Shown here: positions 23,296 through 35,486 of the stretch, piece by piece
Layout: each line of letters starts with the position of its first letter
Numbering within the stretch: the stretch's first letter is position 1
Assembly: GCA_954871525.1 (NCBI GenBank)
Contig: OX940872.1
Coordinates: 11,369,180-11,433,179 of the forward strand
Length of the DNA stretch: 64,000 nt
Direction: 5' to 3'
From: Parietaria judaica
Taxonomy: Eukaryota; Streptophyta; Magnoliopsida; Rosales; Urticaceae
Translations under genes and position numbers: made by a program
Notes under the pieces: generated by a model
Told to the model about the DNA's origin: nothing
Database searches by the model: none
What the model saw: the letters and a program-made list of their open reading frames with translations, nothing else

Positions 23296-24792
23296 ACATT
23301 TTGGTTCGAAATAGTTACATGATGCAAACATGTTCTGGGAAAACGTTAATTAAACCCTTTTACTATTTTGTGATAATTTAACCAATTGTACACGTTGTTG
23401 CCGTCCTTAATGGCATGGTCACTCCAGGGTGACTAGCGGTATCAACCGTGTAGTTTGGTTAAACTAAGTTTTAGTCATAAACTTAGTTGATATTTCAAAA
23501 CAAGAACTACCAAAGTTACCTATGATTATTAACTATCAGCATAGACGGTCGGGAAGAAACAACTTTTGTGCAAGCTTAACCCATTATTTTCGGTTCTCGC
23601 GATCCTCTTCGAAACGTCGTCCTTGGGTAATGGTCACACTAGGGTGACTCGCGGTCCATTTCCAAGATTCCTCCGTCCTCATATTCTTATGGAACTATCA
23701 CGGTGTCAAACCTTCCACAAGCACACCTTCCTCTAGGGATGGACACACTAGGGTGACTCGAGGCAGTGTGGTCAGCAAACCTTATGACAATAATAATGGA
23801 GACCTTTATTTTAATTCTATTCTTGCCATTTTTTTTAGAAAATAATGTTTCTAATTTCAAAGTTATTAAAACTTAATATATAAACTATTTATCAATGACA
23901 CATCAAAGGTTTATATCTTGGCTTTTATTAATTACTTAGCGTAATAATTAAGTAAGCCTAAATTTTATGTTTATTACTTTTTCGCTAGTGATAGATCAAA
24001 CCCTACGCTCTCCAGGTAGATGGGAGGGGTCTTAACCGGTCACCCAGAAGTGGATGGTGAACCGACCCCACTTTTGGTTCCCTCTTCCTTAGGCAAGGTT
24101 GCGTTTGAAATTTTTCCGACAAATAATAAATGTTTTTACATTTACAGTTCATTATTTATATCTATCCTATACCGATATATTAATAATGACCTTAACATAG
24201 ACGCTATGTTTTTACATCCATGTTTAATTTTATGAAATATTAAAATAAGAAAATGTTATTTATCCGGATATAACATCCGGATATAAATCCGGTTGAAAAT
24301 TATACATGGGAAATTCGGGTTAAAACCTTGGGCCCACGTGCACTCGGATCAAGGCACGCGCCTAGCCGTTGCGAATTAGGTTGGGCCGGGCTCTCAGGCA
24401 AGGCCACAAGGCCCGGTTTGTTGCCAAGCACTGTTCTCAGATCGCGCGAGCGATAAGCTTCAATAAAGCCCAGCGCACGGCCAGTGGGCTGCTGCCTGCA
24501 GCCCTAGCGCGTTCCTTGCGGCCTCATTCCGATGGCAACGGGGTGGGAACCATCTTGGCTTCCCACTGGGTTCGCTGCGAGCAAACCCTAGTACACGGGT
24601 AGGGCTGTTTTCACAGCCCGGCCCATTACCCAGTCCGAATTTCTCGGGTTGGGTATTATTTATAATTTTAAATTAATATTAAAAATATCTAGAAATTCAA
24701 AATTTCAATTTTAAATAATTAATTTACTCATCAAATAATTCGTTCTTTAAACTGGTAAATTAAATTACGTAATTATTTATCTTTGAACCATG
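23296..24792 (-). other. Copia untranslated leader
   Basis: Sequence between the MULE-type insertion and the primer site. It contains three copies of a 'tcacnctagggtgactcgcgg'-like block (about 23421, 23634, 23747) and a GC-rich segment at 24320-24620. No frame shows a domain. Part of it may once have encoded gag N-terminus. Confidence 0.5.
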
Positions 24793-24804
24793 GCTCTGAT
24801 ACCA
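24793..24804 (-). promoter_or_regulatory. Primer-binding site, initiator tRNA-Met type
   Basis: The minus strand reads tggtatcagagc, the standard primer site of plant copia elements complementary to initiator tRNA-Met. It lies 2 bp inside the 5' LTR end (24807) and fixes the element's orientation. Confidence 0.92.
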
Positions 24805-24806
24805 AT

Positions 24807-25486
24807 TGTTGAGAATCACGTCTCGGATTCCCTTGAATATTATCGCGAAATGTTCCTACAAACCGTCCGTGTAACATTTAAAAATTATTTCAAAGAGGAA
24901 AACTTGTTATTCGTACAACGGCCCGATTATCGTATAATAACTATATTACAAGTTCTGATAAATATTATGTAATCTAATATTCATAAATCATTATTAATAA
25001 TCTAGTCTATGGGAAATAAATAGAAAGCAATAAATGGTCTCATTTATATGCATATGGCCGTACCTCAGTTTACGACTTCCGGCTACGCGTTCTGAATTAG
25101 GTAGGGCTCTGCCGGTGCTGAGGGAAACACCCGTGATTTTCCGAGATATTCTCCTGGAATCCTCGTACCGAAGTGTGGGCTTCGCCGGCAGGACTCCGTT
25201 GCAAACTTTAACTGATGGTTCTTTTTAAGTTTCTGGAGACTAAGTCTCTTTAGCCGAACTAGAGAGAGATTAGACAAAAAAAAATTGCAGACCCTTAATG
25301 AGAGGGAGAGTTTGAATTTTTCTCTGGGGAGAGGTGTGTGAAATGTATAGAATGAGCTCCCTATTCATAAGCTCAGAATGTAACCGAATTGGAGATATTC
25401 TTTCCGTAATTTTGAATTCTTATAATTAAATATAATTAATTGTTTCAATCCAATGACCTAGATTTAATCTTATCTAAATCTAACGG
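24807..25486 (-). repeat. Copia 5' LTR, part next to primer site
   Basis: Begins on the plus strand tgttgagaatcacgtctcgg and aligns with 16510-17135 of the 3' LTR. It stops at 25486, where the solo gypsy LTR is inserted. Confidence 0.85.
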
Positions 25487-26821
25487 TGTAATACCCAAGT
25501 ATTATCTCTTATGTTAAGAGAAAAATATTACGAACTAATGATTATTTATGTGTTGCTTATTCATGATTTATAGGACATGAAATGATGAACGTGTTTTGAA
25601 GCATATGCTCATTATCTTTTCTTCAAGTGACACATTATTCATGTATTATAAGAGAAAGTCCCTCATTATATCTATCAGTGCATTTTTCTTGAATCCATGT
25701 GTTGGTGTGTGATGTTATGAGTTATTAAATTAACCTATGGGTCAAAGCTCAATCATCAAAAAGATTTGTTACAACTTATCGAATAAAGGGAGGAGTGGAC
25801 CACTTGGATACAAATATATTATAAATATGTTACTCCCCATGAGCCTATACGTAGATAAGATATAAGGCAAAATCTATGTTTAGAGTTATGGGTGTTGCTC
25901 TCATGGTTAATGGCCATGTAACTACCGCTTATCAACCGTCAAATCCAAGGAGTCATATCACATTAGAATCCCATATTTTATGGATATGATCACTAGCTCT
26001 GCTGCCCTATGCTTTAGTTAGCATTATCGCAATACAGTCGGACAAAGCTTAGTGAAGAGAAGATTTAAACTCATCACTTCTTTTTCTCAACATATTCTTC
26101 ACCCCATAGTATCATTGGCATCTCTCCTTTCCGAGCTCTCTCTTTAAAAGTTTAGTTCTCAAGAAAATCCTTGTCCCTCACTCAAAAGACTCGCGTTTCC
26201 CTGTATCTCCAAGAGCCAATCTCTTACGGTCGCCGCAGCGAGTTTGCGAGGTGTATCGATGAGTTATAAAGTTCGTCGGCACGATTCCACAAAACACACG
26301 GCGAGTTCCAAAGTCCATCGACAAGTCCTAGGAGTGCGGCGACAAAACCGCAACTTCACCGACGGGGTTCGAAGCGTGACGGCGAGATCCAAAGGACGTA
26401 CGCCAGTTTTAGATCAAAACTTTGATCGTTTCCGGCATTTACGAGTGAAGGTGAGCCTTTTGTTTGTCATATGCATGAAGCTATTTTATGAAGTTATAAG
26501 AGTATAGCTTAGACAAAAGTTAGAATTACCGCATGCACGTAACAAATTGTATAGAGAAGTGGTGGCTACAAGTTGGTTAGTAGAAAGGACATAAGACCAT
26601 AGTATGTTTTAAGTGTATATATGTACGCATATATATATAGTTTTGAGGAAGTTATCCTGTATGTGATATATACATATTTTATGTAAAATCATCATGCTAT
26701 ATGTAGCAATATGTTTTACAAATTATTTTTATCATTTCTATATGTTATTTTTGCAAGGTCCATACAAAACAGGTTGGGTTATTAATATGTAATTAAGGAT
26801 TATTTTTATTATGAGTTTTTT

Positions 26822-26865
<44 letters not shown>

Positions 26866-29391
26866 GCTGATTAATTTAAAATACAAATGCTAATAGTTAT
26901 TTTAGTCATATTTAGGCATATGTGTTGAAAATATTTTTCGGGCTTTATACAAGGCACAAGCTTCCTAAATATTTTCCAACGAGCTATATATATAAATTAA
27001 TATATTTTTATTCATATATATAAGAAAATAAAGAGAGCTGAGTTGTGCTGAAACTAAAGCAGATTTATATATATATTATCTATAGTTATGTATATATTTT
27101 TCTAAGCTAATGTTATAAGGGTATATATATATATATATATTTATGCATTATTAAAAAAGTAACGTAACCATATTTTTAAAGGTTAATTACGGCAAAAATA
27201 CCCAACCTTTGGTCAAATTTTCTGTTGTGTATACAACCTCTATAAATAGCAGCAAAAGTACCCAAACTTAGCATTTGGGAGTTGACCGAGAAAATTTATC
27301 TATGTGGCAATCAGCCTTTGCCACGTGGCATGCCACATGGCACTTGGCCGCCATGTGGCACGCCACGTAATTATTATTTTATTCATTTTTTTAAAAAACT
27401 ATTTATATTTTTAATTATTTTAAAAAACTATTTTAATAAAAAAAAATTAATTTTTTTTAAAAATAAAATTATTTTTCCATAAAAACCAATAATGAATATA
27501 TATATATAATTATTCATTTTAGAAAACTAGATCAAACGAAATAAATAAAGAAAAAATCCCCGTTCATGGTTCACTCAAGCTCTGCCTCCGATCCCGTTCA
27601 CGGGTGAAACGTAATCGCTTAATATGTTTAATAATAATAACCAATAATAATCATATGATTATTTAACGACAATTTAAAATATATATATATAAATAAATAA
27701 ACATATTAAACAATTATTATTATTTTAAAATGCAAAAACAAAAAAATATCATGCAAACAAATAAAAATAAATTTTCATTCATTATAAATATGACTACTAT
27801 ATTTTGTTTTTGAATAAGTGGTGTGTATTTAATTATGTCTTGACTTTTTAAACATTATGTATGTGTTTATTAGTTATTATTATTAAACATATTAAACAAT
27901 TTTATTCGACGCGTGAACCGGACCGGAAACGTAGTTCAAGTGAACCGTGAGCGGTGAAAATTATTTCGTTCTACCCACTTTTTAAAAAATAAAATTATAA
28001 CCAATAATGAATATTTAAATTTAAATATTCATTATTTGTTATTATTGAAAAAAATTATTAAAATTAAAAATTAAAAACAATTATATTTAAAAAATAAAAA
28101 TATTTTTTTTTCAAAATATTTTTTTAATAAAATAATAATTACGTGGCATGTTACGTGGCAGCCAAGTGCCATATGGCATGCCATGTGGCAAGGACTGATT
28201 GCCACATAGATAGATATTCTCGCTCAACTCCTAAATGCTAAGTTTGGGTACTTTTATCGCCATTTACGGAGGTTGTATACACAGTAGAAAATTTAACAAA
28301 AAGTTGAGTATTTTTGCCCCAGTCACCCCTATTTTTAATTATGTATTGTATGTCCGTATAGGACTTTTTTTAACATGCATATATATAGCCTATATGCATA
28401 CAGGTTATACAATAGTTGTTTTCTCTATTATGTTCTTTTTGATAGTATGAATAGGCATTAAGCATTTTTAGTTTGGGCAGAAACACAACCATCTGATCGT
28501 AGAATTAGTATAAGAGTAGATTTCAGAATGTGAAGTTATGTTTTTTAAGTGCCCGAGAATAATATTAGAAAATAAATATCAGGGATTCTTGACTCTGTAA
28601 GCCGCATCTCGCGCTGAATAGAACTATTTGCGGGTTAAGGTACGTACAAGTACGCACCTACATCGCGACAATAATATTGTGTGTTATAACTGTAAGTGAG
28701 AATGTTTATGTAAGGTTGATATGTTTCGTGTGATTATTACTTAGATGTGATTGTATGCATGTGTGACTATTTATTTAAGCATGACGTTATGATATGAAAA
28801 TGATACGTATATTTTTATGATAAAAATATATAGGTAAATATATGATTTTACAAGAAATGTTTCTAAAAGCGTCGTACGAGAGACGACTAAGGTCTCATTA
28901 TGATATGTTATGATATCACGGGAATGATTCGGTTTGGGTAGCTCCCCCGATCTCCCGTTGGTTGCTCGCAAAGGTACGTAGGCAGGGCCCAAAATTATGC
29001 TATGAATATGTATATAAATATTACGATATGTTTAAAGATTTTATGCTATGATATGTGCCTTTACGATATTACGATATGTTTAAATAATTCGTGGTGGAAC
29101 CGATTTTTGAGACATATTCGCATTTTATTTTGGAAACTTATTTTCAAACCTCAACAGAGGATTAGCATTATGAACCAAGGTATTGTAATATCGACATCTT
29201 GTCATTTGGCTCTAAAATGTTTACTATGTTTTATGGATAATTACGAGGTTTTGTTTTAATATGTTTATAAGGTGTTTCTTATTATATATAAAAAAAAATT
29301 GATGACAAGTTTAGAAACCTTTTCTTATTCCTTTTTAAAATTTTGAGAAGTTTAAGTATAAGAAGTAGCGACCAAAAAGTGGGTCGATACA
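25487..29391 (+). mobile_element. 3.9-kb solo LTR, Tekay/Del-like gypsy
   Basis: Interrupts the copia 5' LTR. The ends are tgtaatacccaag and gggtcgataca, giving TG...CA with short inverted tgta/taca ends. The flanking pentamers aacgg (25482-25486) and aatgg (29392-29396) agree at 4 of 5. Long LTRs starting 'tgtaatacc' and ending 'gggtcg..aca' are typical of Tekay/Del chromoviruses, so I infer that lineage. No internal coding region is present, hence solo LTR. A pyrimidine-rich promoter-like stretch with 'ccgagctctctctttaaaag' lies near 26135. A long (at)n run is at 26825-26862. A MULE-type element is nested at 27180. Confidence 0.7.
27180..28329. mobile_element. MULE-type element with perfect 9-bp TSD
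   Basis: The nonamer tatttttaa occurs at 27171-27179 and 28330-28338. TIRs of about 190 bp share 'ggcaaaaatacccaac' (right: ggcaaaaatactcaac), 'gtgtatacaacctctataa', 'agtacccaaacttagcattt' and 'tatctatgtggcaatcag'. Next to them in each arm are palindromic blocks such as gccacgtggc (27320-27329), gccacatggc and gccatgtggc. The core (27380-28130) is A/T-rich. It repeats 'aaccaataatgaatat' in both arms and has a GC-richer patch around 27565-27615 and 27905-27960 in inverted orientation, so the whole element is one long imperfect hairpin. Confidence 0.9.
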
Positions 29392-29396
29392 AATGG

Positions 29397-31411
29397 ATAT
29401 AATTAATTAGGGGTTTAATTAAATAAGAAATACCTTGTAAGATAAAAATTCAATCTAATCCTTATTATTTTATTCGATATATATATAAATATAATAAAAT
29501 TCAAACTTTAATTATCTAGATCCGACGGTTGAGATAAATTTTAAACCGATCTAATGGATCAAATTAATTTAGGATAAAATCAAATTCCCTAGAGTTTTTA
29601 ATAAAACCCTAATTACATTTTATATATTCGAAAATTATATATTATGTATATTAAATCTTAAACCAATCCAACAGATATAATTAAGTAATCAAATTAAAGA
29701 AAACCTAAGTTTGGTCACCAAGCTATTAATTTCGAATTACTATTAGGGTTAAAATCAATTATTTTAATCCAACGGTTAATATTAAATCCTTACCGATCCA
29801 ATGAATTAAATTGATTTTAGGGTTTTGCTCAAATACCAATACATTTGGTACTTATGCCGCAAATATGAAAAGACCAAATCTTAGCATTCGAATATATTAG
29901 GGTTTCAAATCCATGAAGCCCAATTCGAATTTATATAAATTAAATGTATATATTATATATTTTTATTTAATAATATAAATCTATTAATTATTAATTAATT
30001 ATTAATAAGATATTAATAATTAAATCTAAATAATTAAATTATATTAATATCCTGTGAGCTCAATATCACACATTCAAATCTCATAGTGTCACACCATCCT
30101 TTAAATTCGTGACATGTGATTTAATTTCATAGTTTACCGAAACAATCATAAACTTTGAAATTTTCTAAATCGCAAACTGTATGTCGAATCGAGTCGGTTC
30201 CAAAAGAAAATTTTCTTAGAATTTAATTTCCAACAACTTTTATCCCTAGAGAAAATCCAAATTCTACTTTATTTTGTCAATAGTTTTGGTTGCCAAGATA
30301 TGGTACTTTTGCCACGCTACTTGTAAAACTATCTGATGTCTGAAACGACTTTAGTTTTATAAATATTTCCAAATGATTAAACATATAAATGTTTCTATCA
30401 CTTACGTATCATCCGTTACGAAGGTATCGTGGGGACCATGGATCCGTATCACTTAAGCTCCAAGGAACTGCTAGGATGTTCGTCAAACCTCGGTGTAGTT
30501 CCACTATAAACCCGATGCTGCACTCTTTAGTGATAAATTATATATTATTCCCTTAATTACAGCAGGGTTTCCGTTGATACAATCAAATTCAGGTTATTGA
30601 TCTTTCACTTGATGATCCACACGTGAGCAGGCGATTTTTACCGTTTTTCCCTTCACTAAATTTTCTTTCTTGACCCAGTCAATAATATCATGAGTAACCC
30701 ACTTATAGATTCGATTCATAAGTTGCGTACGCACATCTCTCACTTCTCACCACCGACAACCAAGGGAATTTTCATGACTCTGAAGAGAGTTGTGTGATGC
30801 CCATGTCTATGACCAAGCTACCCTTACTACTGACCATCATGTTCCCAAAATAATAGTGTTGGGAATAGCGATAGTATATCGTGTTCTTTAACGGTTAAAT
30901 CACAGAACAATCATGCCAACAAATCAGACTCAAGATCACTCAGGACTTAGATCGAATATCCATTTGATCATCATACTAGTGACTTAACTCCAATTTATCA
31001 GTGACGGTCTTATATGATAACTTGCGGAGTTTAAATCACGTCCAGTCTAGTATGAAGACACTTCATACTTAATGCACTTCTAGTGAGTGTGACACACACA
31101 CATAATCTAGAATAGGACTGTCACTTAGTCATATTAATGACCTTATGATTAATGGGCTCCCACTCAGTTAATTAGGTCACGGACATTTTAAGTTTATTTA
31201 TTATGATTATTAATTCTTCTTCACATTGACTCTGTTGTGATAATAATAACATAATTGAATCCTTTATGAACTAAAAAACAAAAATTATATTTTTACTCTA
31301 CCAGAAACTATAATAAGATTAACATAATAAACACCATCTTTTATTCAACGGACTTGTCATAATCTTTTACAAATGGATAAAAAAAGCTTGTTTAAGGACA
31401 CATGTCCAACA
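29397..31411 (-). repeat. Copia 5' LTR, outer part
   Basis: Aligns with 17345-19367 of the 3' LTR block by block, for example 'atccaacggtt', 'aatacatttggtacttatgc', 'ggtcacggacattttaagtt' and the terminal tgttggacatgtgtcc (ends at 31411). Point differences and small indels are frequent, so the element is not young. Confidence 0.85.
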
Positions 31412-31793
31412 TGTTAGAATATTTAAAAATAAACAAAGGAGATGTAATTAGTCACTCTTTTAGACTAATACTTGTTTTTTTTTTGGGTTTTTTGGAATTT
31501 AATAAACCTTTGTGAAAAATGATTTTTTTAATTAAATTTAAAATTTCAAAAATAAATCAAAAAATAAATAAGTAAAATCAAGCGATATGTTTACAGAAAA
31601 TAATAATTTTCAAGGTAAATAAATATTTGGAATCAAATTCGAAACTTTAAAAAGCCTTTTTAATTAATTTGCAACTAAACGAAAACCCGTACAAATAAGA
31701 CAAAATATGAAACCTGGGAAAAAATTATTTATTTTAGTGTCCAAAGATAGATAATTAAATTACAAACCCGGTGCACTTTCAATTTTCGAAATC
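31412..31793. other. Spacer, nothing recognised
   Basis: AT-rich, non-coding, between the copia element and the SINE. Confidence 0.5.
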
Positions 31794-31808
31794 AGAGTTT
31801 GTTTGAGG

Positions 31809-32030
31809 AAACCAAGCTTGCTTGGCCAAGTGGTAACTCCACCACTCCTCTATTCAAGAAGTCATGGGTTCAAACCCTCATGGGTCTCAAATGAGTGCCT
31901 CCTTTACATTATTGTAAACTTGGCCAATAACGCCACCTGTTCTTACACTGAATATATCTAAGTCATGCGATAGTACATTGTAACCTTGGCCGATAGTGCC
32001 ACCCCATTCAAAAAACAAACAAAAAAAAAA
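31809..32030 (+). mobile_element. tRNA-derived SINE with perfect 15-bp TSD
   Basis: Flanked by the identical 15-mer agagtttgtttgagg (31794-31808 and 32031-32045). It carries an RNA polymerase III A box, tggccaagtggt (31823-31834), and a B box, gggttcaaacc (31866-31876), about 31 bp apart, as in tRNA-derived SINEs. The tail is A-rich (aaaaaacaaacaaaaaaaaaa). Near-repeats 'ttggccaataacgccacc' and 'ttggccgatagtgccacc' are in the 3' body. SINEs are transcribed by polymerase III and copied by LINE enzymes. The flawless duplication suggests a fairly recent insertion. Confidence 0.92.
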
Positions 32031-32045
32031 AGAGTTTGTTTGAGG

Positions 32046-32667
32046 GAGAAATGCAAAAACTAAATTTTCGTCCCAAAACGATAAAAAATGCGAAGACTTT
32101 TTGGACCTTCAACGAAGTCTGGCCCACGGCTCCCAACTTGAATTTTTTTTTTTTTTGGTCTTTTTAGGGCTTTAAAAACTAGTTTTTCAATACTTAATAG
32201 ATTAAGTATTCACACATGAATAATAGCATTGTAGAGATTTTAGAGATTTTACCTAATTGTAGAGATTTTACATTTCTTCAATAATAGCGTATCAAACACA
32301 TTTTCACAATACCATTATTACATTTAGCTTTATGACTATAAATTTCCACTTAAGATAAGTTTATTCATATGCGTTTTCAAAATTAATTTGAAACACATAA
32401 TCAACTTCCTTGGTGAGTACGCAGCTTGCATATATTCGCAAAAATAATAAAAATCAAACAATCAAAGTTTTTGAGGAAAGAAAAAACATTATAGCAACAA
32501 AAAATTCTAAAAAACCAAAGAATCTTCCGTCACTCTCAATACTTTTTACATACTTTTCTTTAGCTGTATAGCAATTGAAACCCTTCAAAGAATTTCCCAG
32601 ACGGAGATTATTCTCTTGAAAAATTGAACTAACTCCACGATCACCGGATCATGATCACCAAAACCGT
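32046..32667. other. Spacer / 3' region of the DUF761-type gene
   Basis: AT-rich. It should include the 3' untranslated region of the leftward-reading gene at 32668-33045. I do not see a clear polyadenylation signal. Confidence 0.4.
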
Positions 32668-33045
32668 TCAAGGTGATCGCCAGTCGAAGCTGTTTCCCCG
32701 GTAGTACCGGACCTCGAGTGAGACCTGCCGCTCCAGCAGAAGCTGTCGCCGGAAGTTGGCGATGAAATCGTCGGCTCTCTCGTTGATGTCGTCCTGGTCC
32801 GACGGATAGCTCACCGCCCTCTGAAGCTGGCGGTGCCCCCTCGAGGATCCCGAGTCGTCAGAGGCCGTGTCGTAGTTCGACGCGCACGCTGCCAAGCCCG
32901 GCCGGTCGTTGAAGCTCACCCGCCGCGTGCGTCCCGGCAACGAGCCGAGGCGGAGCATCGACGCGATCCGCCACTGCTGGATCTCGAAGCTGAGCAGGAC
33001 CCTCACCTTCTTCACCGCTCTCTTCAAGCGACTTAGCAAAGACAT
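32668..33045 (-). CDS. DUF761-type small protein (single exon, 125 aa)
   Basis: An uninterrupted frame with markedly higher GC than its surroundings encodes 125 residues from the ATG at 33045. The upstream in-frame TTG cannot serve. The protein starts MSLLSRLKRAVKKVRVLLSF, a basic amphipathic segment, and continues with an arginine- and serine-rich, probably disordered middle. It ends in INERADDFIANFRRQLLLER, the short C-terminal signature of plant DUF761 (cotton-fibre-expressed) proteins, followed by QVSLEVRYYRGNSFDW. The biochemical role of the family is unknown; members are often stress- or development-responsive. A TATA box about 110 bp upstream and a pyrimidine-rich leader support expression. 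No neighbouring gene shares a promoter. Confidence 0.85.
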   Translation of the reverse strand: MSLLSRLKRAVKKVRVLLSFEIQQWRIASMLRLGSLPGRTRRVSFNDRPGLAACASNYDTASDDSGSSRGHRQLQRAVSYPSDQDDINERADDFIANFRRQLLLERQVSLEVRYYRGNSFDWRSP

Positions 33046-33151
33046 GCTTGTGTTCGGAGAGAGAGAGAACAAAGAGTTGTCTTTTTTATCGGTAATGAAT
33101 GATTATGAGGTTGTTTTGGACAAGTGGGGTATTGTATGATTGGTTGGCTTC

Positions 33152-33158
33152 TTATATA
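33152..33158 (-). promoter_or_regulatory. TATA box of the DUF761-type gene
   Basis: The minus strand reads tctatataagaagcc, a good plant TATA box (tatataa), 107-113 bp upstream of the ATG. A transcript starting about 30 bp downstream would have a leader of about 80 bp ending in ctctctctctctc. Confidence 0.7.
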
Positions 33159-33159
33159 G

Positions 33160-34880
33160 ATGAGAGTGAGATGTTATATATATATATTTATATATATATA
33201 TATATTATTTAAATAATTGCATGTGAGAGTTGATTACTTGCTATGAAAGACAGAAAGAGAGCACGAAGATGCGTGTGAGAGAAGAGGACCGTGTAAGCAT
33301 ATCTTTGTACGCTTTTGGAATATATGTGTTCATTGGTCAAACAGTTGAATGCTTCTTCCAAAATAATTTAAATATTCTCTGAATCCTAAACTTATTATTT
33401 TGTAATTTGTATCACTTGATACTTTTTCTTATTATTTTTTTTTCAACTTTATATATATACGACAATCTTTGGATTTCACTCCTCTTCATTCTACGTTTAC
33501 AAATTTTGGTGATATTTAAAGACAAATTGGTTTAATTTTTTATTTTCTTATCTCTTATTTTACGCAGGATGTTTTAACAAAATTCTTGTAAAAGACCTCT
33601 GAAAACTTCTTCTTTATCAACACTCTCTTTCGGTATTTTTTTTTATTGAAGAAATCTCAAAGCTTGAAATTTATGTCAATTAAGTAGAAATAACTCTCTC
33701 ATTAAATTGAGTGAAAGTGTAGATATTTAACCAAACAAAAAAAAAAGAAGTAGCATATTTACTACGTAATATAATAAAAGGTTGTCATGAAAATCAATAC
33801 AAAATGAAAAGGTTAATGGCTAAATCGATAGAAATTTATAAGCCCACTGATACAGAAATAGTTCAAACTTCAAAGAGTGATATAATACATAAAATAATTT
33901 TGAGAGACATAAAGTTCACATGACAATATAAACATAGGTGATAAGTTTAAGGGTATTAGTGATATTATTTTTTATGAGAATATATTATTATAACTTAACT
34001 AGCTCTTAAGTGTAATGATTAAATGTGTCAAACATTACAATTGTTTAATATGATTATATACGTTGAATACGCAAAAGAAACTTGGTACGCGCAAACGTTA
34101 CACCTTGAAATCGCACCTTCTCTGAAATTGACAATGTGATAAAATAAGTGAATAATAGATTTTGACAAGGTTGAATGGTTCTTTTCTATCAATAAATTAA
34201 TGATTTAATCCAAATTTCTAATGGATATGTTTTGTTTTCTACGAACATTCCTTTATAGATTTAATATATTGGATTGAGACTTATTCATCGTAAAGTCGTT
34301 GAAATAATATGTGACGTCACTAGGTTATATGTCATATTTAGGGAAGAGAAAAGTAGAATATAAAGATAGAATCTACGTAATATGCGAATGCATGTATATT
34401 TTCGATCCATCAAAATATTCCGAACTGAAAAAGTTGGAAAAGTAAATAATAATTAAAGGATTAGTTATATCATTATCATCTTAATCACAAGGTTTCTCAA
34501 ATCGAACTATCCGAATGTTAGGTTGAAAGAATAGACAAATATTAAATATTACCGCTCATCATTGGACATACAATATGGTATATGTAGACATATAATAAAG
34601 TGGTTATGTAATATCATAATTTGAAGTGTAGTTGGCCAAATTAATGTTTTAAGATTGGTTGTTGAGTTGACACTCGAAGTCTTTGACGGATATTATTGGC
34701 CAAGATTATTTGGTATATTCCCAAAGTATGAATAGAGGAAGCGGTTTTTATATTTCAAAAGAATTAAAACTAATATCTCGCGATAACGCTGTTGATGTGA
34801 ATAATCACGACCAACTGTCACAGAGCGACTACACTCTGTTTATGATGAGTACAATGACAGATCTTAACTTTACGAGATAA
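33160..34880. other. Intergenic sequence, nothing recognised
   Basis: AT-rich, with (ta)n at 33175-33210. A plus-strand frame at 34683-34880 has no recognisable domain and is not called. Confidence 0.45.
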
Positions 34881-34984
34881 AATCTACTTCGATGAATAAG
34901 ATCACGAGATGATAAATTTGTCAAGGATTGAGCAAAAAAGACAACATGTTTGATTGATAACAAAGCGAATACAGAGTGGATAAC

Positions 34985-35486
34985 TCGTAGGAAGTGTAAA
35001 ATAAGGTCATTCCCTATTTGGTTACTTCGTAGGCCTTTTTATAGCCTAATTTACAATGTCTACCCCCTATAAACTAGTAACGGCTAGTAGACTAAGTAGA
35101 TTTCTCCTCGCCTCTCCTCTGATCACCACGTGTAAAATCTGAACGACGTGATATTTGGTGCCTTTCCACGTGGAGGACTCTGGGCTGGTCAATGAAGGGA
35201 GAGCACGCCTAGTCTTCAGGGTTGTTCAGTCTTTGGGAAAGCTGCTTGGTCCTCGTGGGCTTGGTCTTCATGGGTCTGGTTTTCGTGGAGACTTGGCCTT
35301 AGTTGACTAAGCTTCGGAGTGGCTTCTTGATGGGGCCGTTATGATTGGGCTGCTTCGTTGGCCCTGCTGGTTCATGTGAGGCCCAATCCTTTTGGGTTTT
35401 GTGTCGTTTGCTTCTAAGGTGTAGTTTTACACTTCGATGTCGTTTTTCCCAAGGAGAAGGAAATCCTGCATCATCAAGCGCGCGCT
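34985..35486. repeat. GC-richer block, possible LTR fragment
   Basis: A patch with 'cttggtcctcgtgggcttgg', 'cttcatgggtctggttttcg' near-repeats and an abrupt return to AT-rich DNA after 'tgcatcatca' at 35486. It resembles part of an LTR but no partner or ends can be shown. Confidence 0.25.

Larger units (their letters stand above)
16485..31411 (-). mobile_element. Ty1/copia retrotransposon with 2.7-2.9 kb LTRs, heavily nested
   Basis: Minus-strand order: 5' LTR (31411-24807, split by a 3.9-kb insertion), primer site (24804-24793), leader, gag remnant (about 22292-21600), reverse transcriptase and RNase H (20930-19383), purine tract (19380-19368), 3' LTR (19367 to about 16485). LTRs start tgttggacatgtgtcc and the 5' copy ends ...gattctcaaca. 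Protease and integrase are not recognisable, since only about 700 bp separates the gag remnant from the reverse transcriptase. Later insertions are a MULE-type element in the leader (22355-23286), a small inverted-repeat element in the 3' LTR (17150-17345), and a solo gypsy LTR in the 5' LTR (25487-29391) that holds another MULE-type element. LTRs this long are unusual for copia elements. A third LTR copy is inverted at 47835-48826. Confidence 0.85.

Noticed and set aside
31809..31885. tRNA gene
   Set aside because: A and B boxes are present but no cloverleaf or acceptor stem forms, and a 15-bp duplication brackets the unit as a SINE.
34683..34880. 65-codon frame after GACGGAT
   Set aside because: Composition and lack of motifs do not distinguish it from chance in AT-rich DNA.
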